DNA from: Nostoc sp. TCL240-02
GTDB lineage: Bacteria; Cyanobacteriota; Cyanobacteriia; Cyanobacteriales; Nostocaceae
Assembly: GCF_013343235.1 (NCBI RefSeq)
Contig: NZ_CP040094.1
Span: 6,815,001 to 6,879,000 of the forward strand
DNA: 64,000 nt
Reading direction: 5' to 3'
In this document: positions 30,401 to 38,782 of the stretch, piece after piece
How the letters are laid out: each line of letters starts with the position of its first letter
Numbering within the stretch: the stretch's first letter is position 1
The notes under the pieces: model-generated
The model's input: only the letters and a program-made list of their open reading frames with translations
What the model was told of the DNA's origin: nothing
The model's database searches: none
Made by a program: the position numbers and the translations under genes

Positions 30401-31450
30401 TTAAGAAATGGGAATACTGATGATAAACTCAGAACCTTTTCCTAACACAGATTTTACTTCTAGAGTTCCCCTATGTTTTTGAACAATTATTTGATAGGCA
30501 ATTGATAATCCTAATCCTGTTCCTTTTCCCACAGGTTTAGTTGTGAATAAATGACCAAACATTTTTTGCTGAACATCAACCGATATTCCTACGCCATTAT
30601 CTTGAATTCTAATCAAAGCGTAATTTATATCTTGAGTTTTGATAGTAGCAGTATGAATTGTAATTTGATTAGGATTTTTCTTGATTTCATCAAATTTCAA
30701 TCCATAATTAGATTCGTCTAAAGCATCAACTGCATTTGCCAATAGATTCATAAATACCTGATTTAATTGTCCTGGAAAGCATAGTAAAGGAGGAAGATCA
30801 TTATAGTTTTTAACTACTTGAATAGCAGGACGAATCTTATTCCCTTTCAAACGATGCTTGAGAATAAGAAGAGTATTTTCAATACCTTCATGAATGTTAA
30901 ATAGAACTTTTTGTTCTGTATCTGCTCTAGAGAAAGTTCGCAAGCTATTGCTAATATTAGATATGCGATCGGTACCTTCTTTCATTGATGAAATAAGCTT
31001 AGGTAAATCCTCACGGACATAGTCTATATCCATCACTTTGATTGTTTCTTGAATTTCTTGGGATGCTTGAGGATAAGTTTCCTGATAGAGGTCAATCAGA
31101 TGTAACAAATTATGAATATACTCTTGAGCCGGAGTCAGATTACCTGCTATAAAGCCAACTGGATTGTTAATTTCATGAGCTACATCCGCAACAAGACTTC
31201 CCAAACTAGACATTTTATTCTGCATTATCTGAAGATTAAGAAGCATCACTTCTAGTTCATGACTTCTTTCTTCTAAGTTGCTTTGATATTCCTTTAATTC
31301 ATCAATTACTTTCCTGAGCAAATATTCTTTCTTTTCATTTGTCTCTTCTAGTTTAACCCGATCTGCTTCAGAACGCTCTAATTGCTTTTGGAGAATTCTA
31401 TTTGCTTTTTTTAGTTCTTTAATTTCTTTTTGGCAATCCACAATTTCCAT
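30401..31450 (-). CDS. Sensorless cytosolic histidine kinase
   Basis: A 349-residue kinase consisting of an N-terminal coiled coil (about residues 1-80, KEIKELKKANRILQKQLERS) and a full transmitter: [41 protein letters not shown] and [16 protein letters not shown]. It has no PAS, GAF, FIST or membrane domain. It starts only six bases after the upstream FIST gene, so the FIST protein is the obvious candidate for its missing sensor. Confidence 0.92.
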   Translation of the reverse strand: MEIVDCQKEIKELKKANRILQKQLERSEADRVKLEETNEKKEYLLRKVIDELKEYQSNLEERSHELEVMLLNLQIMQNKMSSLGSLVADVAHEINNPVGFIAGNLTPAQEYIHNLLHLIDLYQETYPQASQEIQETIKVMDIDYVREDLPKLISSMKEGTDRISNISNSLRTFSRADTEQKVLFNIHEGIENTLLILKHRLKGNKIRPAIQVVKNYNDLPPLLCFPGQLNQVFMNLLANAVDALDESNYGLKFDEIKKNPNQITIHTATIKTQDINYALIRIQDNGVGISVDVQQKMFGHLFTTKPVGKGTGLGLSIAYQIIVQKHRGTLEVKSVLGKGSEFIISIPIS

Positions 31451-31456
31451 CAGCTT

Positions 31457-32608
31457 TTACCGAGTTCCCAAAATTAAAGTTACAAATGTTTCATTGTGGA
31501 ATTGTGTCTGGCTGATTCGATCTATAGGAGCAATTTCTCCATAAGAATAAAATCCACAACCAGGTAAATGATGCGCCAGACAGAGTTTCGTATTCTGGTA
31601 TTCTTCTTTTGCTCTCGTACCAAGTATTTGCCGACGAGCTACACATGAAAAAAATAAAACAGCACTGGGCTCTACACCTGGATAATTATCTAAAGCATTC
31701 ATGAATGATGCTTTGGAAGCTGCCAAAATATCTTCATAACCTGCTTCTGCAATTTGAATCACAGCTCGCTCGGGAATATCTGCAAAAAAGGTGATGCTAC
31801 CAGATTCCTGATTGTAAGCAATAGGCGCTCTGATATAAAAATTGTCTCCATCCCGATCCCATACTGCTAGAGGATATTCCATTGAAGGAGGAAGTAAACC
31901 TAGATAATGATGGTAAAAATCTAAAGCTGGCTTACTATCTATTTCATAGAGTATGTTCTTATCTACCTTAGTCACTTGGCTTATTTGACCGATGGGATGC
32001 CAACCACTTGCAACACCATGAGAAAACAATATTTTGCCCGAAAAAATCAGAATGGGTACAGAATCACTTAATACTTCTGTTTGAAAAAATTGATATGTAT
32101 TTTGATACCTAGACTGATCGCCTGCTAAACCACCAAATATTGGCACAGATTCGCCAAGAGCTAACTTTAAGCCATTCAATATAGATACACCACTAGTTGT
32201 CAGACTTTCTGGATGAGTTAAACATAGCTTTGGAGTTGCAGTACTTTTTGCTTTGGCTTGCTCTACAGCTTGCTTAGTTACAGCAAGTGGATCGCCTGAA
32301 ACTTTGCGTCCAACTCCTGCATAAATTTCAACTTCATCTGAACAAAACAACATTAAGGTAATTGAGTCTTGCTGAAACTCTAAGACGGAAGAAATTTCTC
32401 CATCTGTTGTTCCACCAATCAACTCAATCCCTGGAAAAGTCTGGTGAATTTGATGCAAAATGAGAAAATATTCAAAGTCAATTGCACAAAAAAGAACCCC
32501 AGCTTTTGGTATATCTCCTACAAGGGAACTAATACATTGCTGAATAACTTCGTCAACTGCTGATAGAGAATCTGGATCGTTACTGTGACCAACTACTGTT
32601 TTAAACAT
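31457..32608 (-). CDS. FIST-domain sensory protein
   Basis: A 383-residue soluble protein made of FIST N and FIST C domains, predicted sensors of small ligands such as amino acids. Signatures: IELIGGTTDGEIS near residue 80, PIFGGLAGDQ near 150, and a C-terminal FIST C segment with ALLFFSC-like VLFFSCVARRQILG and PGCGFYSYGEIAP. In most genomes FIST is fused to a kinase or cyclase; here it is a separate gene six bases before a sensorless histidine kinase. Confidence 0.88.
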   Translation of the reverse strand: MFKTVVGHSNDPDSLSAVDEVIQQCISSLVGDIPKAGVLFCAIDFEYFLILHQIHQTFPGIELIGGTTDGEISSVLEFQQDSITLMLFCSDEVEIYAGVGRKVSGDPLAVTKQAVEQAKAKSTATPKLCLTHPESLTTSGVSILNGLKLALGESVPIFGGLAGDQSRYQNTYQFFQTEVLSDSVPILIFSGKILFSHGVASGWHPIGQISQVTKVDKNILYEIDSKPALDFYHHYLGLLPPSMEYPLAVWDRDGDNFYIRAPIAYNQESGSITFFADIPERAVIQIAEAGYEDILAASKASFMNALDNYPGVEPSAVLFFSCVARRQILGTRAKEEYQNTKLCLAHHLPGCGFYSYGEIAPIDRISQTQFHNETFVTLILGTR

Positions 32609-32784
32609 AAATTTATCTATATTGAGTGAGAATGATTTTTCTACAAGATTATAGTTCCCAAATGTCAGAGATATTTTACTGATTTATTAATTTCCAATGA
32701 AAATACTAGATAGCCTATTGCTAATCTCAACCAAGCTATGGGCAAAAAGAATCTCTAAGATTTTTATAACGCTACTTAATATGA

Positions 32785-34107
32785 TTATGAAATGGGAAGT
32801 TTAATGAGAAACTCTGAACCTTCTCCTAGTGCTGAATTTACCTCAAGGGTTCCTCCATGTTTTTCTACAACAATTTGCCGAGCAATTGATAATCCTAATC
32901 CTGTGCCTTGGCCCACAGGTTTGGTAGTGAATAAGTGGTCAAAGATTTTTTGCTGGACATCAGGCGGCATTCCTACCCCATTATCTTTAATCTGAATTAA
33001 AATATGATTATTGTCTTCAGTAAGAGCGGTCTGAATCAAAATTTGATTAGGATTTGCTTCAATTTCAATATAAGTCCGTCCTATATTAGATTCTTCTAAA
33101 GCATCAATAGCATTAGCTAATAAATTCATAAATACCTGATTCAGTTGTCCGATGAAGCATTCTAAATCGGGCAAATTCTCGTAATCTCTAATTATTTCAA
33201 TATTGGGTCTATCCTCAGATGCTTTTAAACGGTGTTTGAGAATCATGATTGTGCTGTCAATGCCATCATGAATGTTGCAAGAAACTTTGCGATCGCTATC
33301 TGCGCGAGAAAAGGTTCTTAAACTAATACTAATATTACGAATGCGCTGAACACCCTCTTTCATTGAAGAAATTAAGTTAGGTAGATCGGAAAGCATATAC
33401 TTCAAATCTATCGCTGCAATTTCCTCTTGAATTTCTGGAACTGGATTAGGATAGTGTTGCTGGTAGAGGCTAATAATATTAACCATATCTTGGAAATATA
33501 CTGAAGCGTGTCCGAGATTGCCATGAATGAAACCAACTGGATTATTAATTTCATGAGCAACTCCTGCTACTAATTGACCAAGGGCAGACATTTTTTCTGT
33601 TTGCACAAGCTGAAGTTGAGACTCTTGTAAGTCTTTTAATGCCTTAGACAACGCTGCTGTCCTTTCTACAACTCGTTTCTCTAAAGTTTTTGTAAGATTT
33701 CGTAATTGCAGATGGGTTTTAATTCTAGCAAGTAGTTCTTCTTCATGAAATGGTTTAGTAATGTAATCGACTGCCCCTATATTTAGACCCTTTACTTTAC
33801 TATCAGTATCAGAGTTAGCTGTCATGAAAATTACTGGAATATCATAAGTAACTGAATTTTCTTTCAGCTTTTTACAAGTTTCAAATCCATCTATTCCCGG
33901 CATCATTACATCTAATAAAATTAAATCAGGTAGATTCTCTTCAGCCTGTTTAATTGCTCTAGTTCCATCATTCTCTGTAATAACTTTAAAGCCGAAATTA
34001 GTCAATATTTCAAAGACAATACCTAAATTTGTAGTAGTATCATCTACCACTAAAATTAAACTATCTTCTGGGAGATTGAGCATTTGCAGATATGGCTTGT
34101 AATTCAT
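32785..34107 (-). CDS. Response regulator-histidine kinase fusion
   Basis: A 440-residue cytosolic protein: receiver domain at residues ~17-135 (VVDDTTTNLGI acidic pocket, phospho-Asp in LILLDVMMPG, TANSD, and Lys in YITKPF), coiled coil, then a transmitter with [41 protein letters not shown] and FTTKPVGQGTGLGLSI. A receiver placed before the kinase suggests that phosphorylation by another kinase controls it. It is divergent from the terpene synthase gene. Confidence 0.92.
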   Translation of the reverse strand: MNYKPYLQMLNLPEDSLILVVDDTTTNLGIVFEILTNFGFKVITENDGTRAIKQAEENLPDLILLDVMMPGIDGFETCKKLKENSVTYDIPVIFMTANSDTDSKVKGLNIGAVDYITKPFHEEELLARIKTHLQLRNLTKTLEKRVVERTAALSKALKDLQESQLQLVQTEKMSALGQLVAGVAHEINNPVGFIHGNLGHASVYFQDMVNIISLYQQHYPNPVPEIQEEIAAIDLKYMLSDLPNLISSMKEGVQRIRNISISLRTFSRADSDRKVSCNIHDGIDSTIMILKHRLKASEDRPNIEIIRDYENLPDLECFIGQLNQVFMNLLANAIDALEESNIGRTYIEIEANPNQILIQTALTEDNNHILIQIKDNGVGMPPDVQQKIFDHLFTTKPVGQGTGLGLSIARQIVVEKHGGTLEVNSALGEGSEFLIKLPIS

Positions 34108-34696
34108 ATATTTAAATTAATTTAACTCCTTCTTGATTGTTTATTATTAGCTGCGATCGCAGCTAAGTCACCCTTATTTTGCAGACTGACTGGCAAATGT
34201 ATCCTCTGACAACCATATAGTTCCCAAAAACTCTGATAACAGCAACATTTTCACGCTAAATTGCTCTATGCAACTACAGGAGCGATCGCTACAGCATGGC
34301 CATCAACTACAAATCTTCACTTCTCCAGAGTTGAAGATCCTTTTAAAAGAGGGAGATTCCTCTAAAATTAGTCATCATTACCCTTGTCTTTTTAGAAATG
34401 TAGTGCTAAAGTTACATTGTTGATACCCATCAGTTAACTTTTTCAGTTAGTCAACCATATTGCTCATCAAGACACACAGAAGTGGCTACTTTTATTTTTA
34501 ATAAAAGTATGTAGATGACTGTTGAAATATTTATATGTGTTTACACACTATTATGTAGTGGCGTAAATAAAACTTTTGTGTTTTAAAATATAAATTTTTT
34601 AAAAGTTTTTCAAAGACTCTTTAAAGAATAATATTGAGCTACTATCTGTGTGGTAGGGCGACCCATTCTTTCGGTACTTTAAACTAATACATTGTT
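34108..34696. promoter_or_regulatory. Divergent intergenic region between receiver-kinase and terpene synthase
   Basis: About 590 bases without an ORF. It holds HIP1 octamers in its left half and an inverted repeat TGTGT-TT-ACACA at 34536-34547, 150 bases before the terpene synthase start. This is the likely control region for both genes. No clear ribosome site precedes the terpene synthase ATG. Confidence 0.45.
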
Positions 34697-35662
34697 ATGA
34701 ATCAATTACTTTGTCCTGGTTTATACTGTCCATTTCCCTCACAGACCAATAAGTATGTTGATGTTCTAGAAGAGTACTCTCTTGAATGGGTTCTTCGCTT
34801 CAATCTTCTGGCTAATGAATCATCTTATAAGCGTTTTTACAAATCAAAATTTTTCTTCCTAGCAGCAAACGCCTATCCTAACTGTCAGCTTGAAGAACTG
34901 AAAATTGCAAATGATTGGTTGAGCTGGGCGTTTATTTGGGATGACCAGTGTGATTTATCAAATTTAGGAAGACAACCTGATATTCTTAAAGATTTTCATA
35001 AGAGATTTTTGGAAATATTGAACGGTGCAGAACTCATAAGTAAGGATATACCACTTGCTTATGCCTTAAGTGATTTACGACAACGCATACTTAAAACAGG
35101 CAGTCAAGAATGGTTTCATTACTTTGTTGATCGCTATGAAGGCTATTTTGATGGCTGTGTTCAAGAAGCAGTTAACCGCGCACAGGGAATTACACCCGAT
35201 GTTGACAGTTATATGCTGATACGTAGGTCAACTTTAGGTGGGTACGTTTTTCTTGCATTAATGGAATTTTGCAATTATTTAACAATTCCTGATTCTCTCC
35301 GAAATCATGAGGTGATGAAAGAGTTAAAATTGATGGCAATTAACATCCTTGCTTGGTGTAATGATATTTTCTCCGTACATAGAGAGATGTCAACTGGCGA
35401 TGTTCATAATTTAGTCTTGATAATTCACCAGCAACAAAAACTTTCTTTAGAAGAAGCAATTATTGCGACTAGCGAAATGCACGATCAAGAAGTACATCGT
35501 TTGGAAGAGTTTGAATTATCTCTTCCATCTTTTGGAGAGGACTTAGATGTTGAACTTGCCAAATATATATCAGGACTACATAGCTGGATATCTGCCAATC
35601 TCAATTGGTATTATCACTCTGGTCGCTATGAAACTATAGAAAGCTTAGAGTTAAATCAATAA
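34697..35662 (+). CDS. Class I sesquiterpene synthase
   Basis: A 321-residue bacterial terpene cyclase that would ionise farnesyl diphosphate. The aspartate-rich motif is DDQCD (residues 82-86), the Mg-binding triad is NDIFSVHRE (N222, S226, E230), and a C-terminal RY pair lies at 310-311. Length and the DDQCD variant fit the Nostoc synthases reported to make 8a-epi-alpha-selinene and germacrene A; which product is made here cannot be read from sequence. It has one domain only, so it is not a geosmin synthase. A strong terminator follows, then a P450 gene. Confidence 0.92.
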   Translation: MNQLLCPGLYCPFPSQTNKYVDVLEEYSLEWVLRFNLLANESSYKRFYKSKFFFLAANAYPNCQLEELKIANDWLSWAFIWDDQCDLSNLGRQPDILKDFHKRFLEILNGAELISKDIPLAYALSDLRQRILKTGSQEWFHYFVDRYEGYFDGCVQEAVNRAQGITPDVDSYMLIRRSTLGGYVFLALMEFCNYLTIPDSLRNHEVMKELKLMAINILAWCNDIFSVHREMSTGDVHNLVLIIHQQQKLSLEEAIIATSEMHDQEVHRLEEFELSLPSFGEDLDVELAKYISGLHSWISANLNWYYHSGRYETIESLELNQ

Positions 35663-35686
35663 ATTCTCGCTCTGTATTTATAAGAA

Positions 35687-35716
35687 AATAGGATACCTAA
35701 GAGGTATCCTATTTTT
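35687..35716 (+). terminator. Terpene synthase terminator
   Basis: A perfect 12-bp stem, AATAGGATACCT (35687-35698) with AGGTATCCTATT (35702-35713), loop AAG, then T residues. It lies 24 bases after the stop and implies that the P450 has its own promoter. Confidence 0.88.
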
Positions 35717-35750
35717 GCTCAAAACTTATCATAGATAAACCCTATATTAC

Positions 35751-35863
35751 AATAAGGTTCAGATAAAACTAAAACCCTTAATTTGTGGGCAGTGTAGAGA
35801 CATTGCAATGCAATATCTCTACAAACCTGTGGTTCTCGAAAAAATCCTTAACTGAACCGTATT
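35751..35863. mobile_element. MITE-like element between terpene synthase and P450
   Basis: Terminal inverted repeats AATAAGGTTCAGATAA (35751-35766) and TTAACTGAACCGTATT (35848-35863) match in 14 of 16 positions. Inside is a hairpin, GTAGAGA-ATTGCA/TGCAAT-TCTCTAC (35793-35823), another motif dispersed in Nostoc. Total 113 bp with no ORF. It ends about 75 bases before the P450 start. Confidence 0.65.
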
Positions 35864-35937
35864 GCTCCATATTATTCTGTTAAGAGTTTATCCTCGCTAA
35901 TACAATTTTTCGATTTTGGTTTGGACTTAAAATTCAC

Positions 35938-37329
35938 ATGCAACTACCGAATCCTCTCAAAACCCCTTCTTGGCTACAAAAGCTTCAGTGGATTACTGAC
36001 CCCGTTGGCTACGTGGAAAACGCAGCTCAACAATATCCCGACATTTTTACTAGTAGGATAATTGGCTTTGGGGATACTGTAGTAATTGTGAATGATCTTC
36101 AGGCAATCCAAGAAATTTTAACGAATGATAGAAAGAAATTTCTAGCTGTTGGTGAATTCAATAGAATTACTGAACCTTGGTTAGGAAAAAATTCAGTTCT
36201 TATACTTGATGGCAGTCGTCATAAACAACAACGACAATTGATCGTGCCCTCTTTTCATGGAGAGCGAATGCAAAGCTATGGTCAGCAAATCCGTAATCTG
36301 ACTGAAAATGTTTTTAGTCAGTTACCACTAAATCAGCCATTTTTGGCTCGTAACATAACACAAGAAATATCTCTTCAAGTTATGTTACACGTTGTATTAG
36401 GTTTGGATGAGGGAGAAAGATTTCAAAAACTTAAGCATTTACTACCATTGCTGTTAGATTTATCTCATTCACCTATTACTTCTAGTTTTTTCTTTCTTCC
36501 ATTCTTGCAACAGGATTTAGGAGCTTGGAGTCCTTGGGGAAAATTTCTGCGTAATCGGGAGAAAATAGATCAATTGCTCTATGCCGAAATTTCTGAACGT
36601 CGACAAAAACCTAATTCAGAACGTGTTGATATCCTCTCTATGCTGATGTTAGCTCAAGATGAAACTGGTCAATTAATGACAGATCATGAATTGCGCGATC
36701 AGTTAATAACTCTAATAGTTGGTGGTTATGAAACTACGGCATCTGTAATGGCTTGGGGATTGTACTGGATTCACAAAAAGCCTCTAGTTCATGAAAAACT
36801 GCTCCAAGAACTGGACACTCTAGGTGATTCCCCAGACCCTATGAGCATTTATCGACTGCCATATCTTACGGCTGTCTGTAATGAAATCTTACGAATTAGC
36901 CCTGTTTTACTGTTCTCTTTCCCAAGGGTAGTACAAGAACCGGTTAAACTCTTGGGACATTCTTTAGAGCCTGGAACAGTATTGCTTCCTAGTATTTATC
37001 TGACTCATCAACGTGAAGATTTATATCCCCAACCTAAGCAGTTTAAACCAGAACGTTTTCTAGAACGCCAATTTTCTCCCTATGAATTTCTGCCGTTTGG
37101 TGGTGGTGTCCGTCGTTGTCTTGGTGAGGCTTTGGCCTTATTTGAGATCAAACTAGTATTGGAAACGATCCTATCACGTTATCAGCTAGTGCTAGTTAAT
37201 CAGCAACCTGAGCGACTTGTGCGTCGAGGTTTTACTCTCGCACCTGCTAGTGGAGTCAAGATGGTAATTACAGGGCGACGTGTACCTCAAGAGTCTTTAG
37301 TGAATATGGCAAATACACCCCTATCCTAG
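35938..37329 (+). CDS. Cytochrome P450, CYP110-like
   Basis: A 463-residue soluble P450, probably oxidising the terpene made by the preceding gene. The I-helix oxygen-binding motif is GGYETTAS, the K-helix ExxR is EILR, the meander has PERF, and the haem loop is FGGGVRRCLG with the thiolate Cys near residue 394. The N-terminus has no membrane anchor. CYP110 enzymes are characteristic of filamentous cyanobacteria. A redox partner is not encoded nearby. Confidence 0.92.
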   Translation: MQLPNPLKTPSWLQKLQWITDPVGYVENAAQQYPDIFTSRIIGFGDTVVIVNDLQAIQEILTNDRKKFLAVGEFNRITEPWLGKNSVLILDGSRHKQQRQLIVPSFHGERMQSYGQQIRNLTENVFSQLPLNQPFLARNITQEISLQVMLHVVLGLDEGERFQKLKHLLPLLLDLSHSPITSSFFFLPFLQQDLGAWSPWGKFLRNREKIDQLLYAEISERRQKPNSERVDILSMLMLAQDETGQLMTDHELRDQLITLIVGGYETTASVMAWGLYWIHKKPLVHEKLLQELDTLGDSPDPMSIYRLPYLTAVCNEILRISPVLLFSFPRVVQEPVKLLGHSLEPGTVLLPSIYLTHQREDLYPQPKQFKPERFLERQFSPYEFLPFGGGVRRCLGEALALFEIKLVLETILSRYQLVLVNQQPERLVRRGFTLAPASGVKMVITGRRVPQESLVNMANTPLS

Positions 37330-37530
37330 TAGCTTGTTAAACTTGTTTGGATGAGTCTTAAGAAATCACTCAGTTTTTGTCACAAACGGGATTTTTAGAA
37401 TTGTATGTTAGCTAGAGCAGAGCAAAACTCGACAAAGTTCCAAATGTTAGGTTTTGCTTTACTTAACCAAACTTTGTATTTTAAAAGAAGTGTTATGTTG
37501 TTTAATTTTAATAATGATACAAATACATTG

Positions 37531-37556
37531 GTAGGAGCACAACTGTGCGCCCCTAC
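37531..37556. repeat. Imperfect hairpin repeat
   Basis: GTAGGAGCACA faces TGTGCGCCCCTAC, a degraded version of a GTAGGGGCGCACA palindrome common in Nostoc intergenic DNA. It lies between the P450 and the insertion sequence. Confidence 0.5.
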
Positions 37557-37607
37557 AAGAAATCTATATGTATCAGGGTTTGTGTAAAATGGTATTACTA
37601 GTCTAGA

Positions 37608-37616
37608 TATTTGACT
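37608..37616. repeat. Target-site duplication, left copy
   Basis: TATTTGACT directly before the left end of the insertion sequence; the identical nine bases occur at 38783-38791. Confidence 0.9.
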
Positions 37617-38782
37617 GGGAGCATCCCAGTTTTTTGCAAAGAAGACGAAAATCAGTCAGGATAGGTAAGACGAGTGTATTTACTTACCGATGACCCCAGA
37701 ACAAAAGCAAGCTCTTCAAAAACATATTCAGGCGATTGCTAAAATATTGTATGAAGATACGTCAAAAGAAAAGCTCACAAATCTTGCAGCAATTGAAGAA
37801 GCAGTGCGGAGTCAAATGCAGAAGCATGTTATGCCAGAAGTAGGGGTTTTTTTATCGAAACGATTACAGGGACAACCGCAGGATACCAACGACGGCTCAA
37901 AAGCATTCTTGGAGAGTTAGCAATAACGAGCAAACAAGCCATTGAATTAGAAGTCGCACCAAGTACTCAACTGAGTCCATATCTAGAAACTTGTTGTTTG
38001 AGGGTAAGTGCGAATGTCAGCTATGAAGATGCGGCATCAGACATCAAGTATTTTACGGGCATAGAGGTTTCTCACAGCAGTCAACAGAGATTAGTGCATC
38101 GCCAGAATTTTGAGTTGCCAACACCAGAACAGACAATTGAAGAATTAAGCGTCGATGGTGGAAACATCCGTGTCCGAACTCCTAAAGGTCAAATATGTGC
38201 ATGGCTTGGCTATAAAGCAATTAGCTTACATCATCTCGGAATCTTGGGAACTTCATTTCAGAATAATCAGATTGTGATTGATTGGGTTAATGACCAACCA
38301 CTGGCTAGCCCACTCACTTGTATTGGTGATGGACATGACGGCATTTGGAATATAATTGACCAATTAGCACCTGATGCACAACGTCGAGAAATACTTGATT
38401 GGTTCCATTTAATAGAAAACCTCCACAAAGTTGGGGGTTCACAAAAACGCTTGAAACAAGCACAAAATCTACTATGGAAAGGCCAAGTTGAGGCTACTAT
38501 TGCCTTATTTACAGATTGTAAAGGCAAACAAGTACAAAACTTTTGCCGTTATCTTGATAAGCATCGCAATCGCATTATCAACTACGAATATTATCAAGCT
38601 GAAGAAATTTGTTCAATTGGTTCAGGTTCAGTTGAATCTGCCGTTAAACAGGTTGACCGTCGAACAAAAATTTCCGGGGCACAATGGAAACGAGAAAATG
38701 TGCCTCAAGTCCTAGCCCATCGCTGTGCTTACCTCAATGGATTATTGTCAGTTTGAGCCACTTTAAAAAGTGAGATGCTCCC
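37617..38782 (+). mobile_element. ISKra4-family insertion sequence (complete, 1,166 bp)
   Basis: Ends are GGGAGCATCCCAGTTTTTT on the left and, read inward from the right, GGGAGCATCTCACTTTTT, an imperfect terminal inverted repeat. Both ends abut the same 9-bp duplication (TATTTGACT). The transposase is encoded in two frames joined by a slippery site. Intact ends, matching duplications and an apparently undamaged transposase suggest a recent, possibly active insertion. It lies inside the last codon of the giant kinase gene. Confidence 0.92.
37690..38756 (+). CDS. ISKra4-family transposase, two frames with -1 frameshift
   Basis: Frame A (37690-37920, MTPEQKQALQKHIQAIAKIL) ends early. The run of seven T plus A at 37847-37854 gives the slippery heptamer TTTTTTA in the right register. 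A -1 shift there continues as VFFIETITGTTAGYQRRLKS, through ILGELAITSKQ and on to the second frame, giving about 355 residues without interruption. The catalytic-domain signatures SVDGGNIR, GDGHDGIWN, DWFHLIENL and GSGSVESAVKQ are intact. The frameshift is inferred from sequence. Confidence 0.88.

Noticed and set aside
34697..35662. Geosmin or 2-methylisoborneol synthase
   Set aside because: Only one cyclase domain (321 residues) is present, and no SAM-dependent GPP methyltransferase lies nearby; the protein fits a sesquiterpene synthase better.
37405..37587. 60-codon frame between the P450 and the insertion sequence
   Set aside because: It runs through a hairpin repeat and has no domain or ribosome site.
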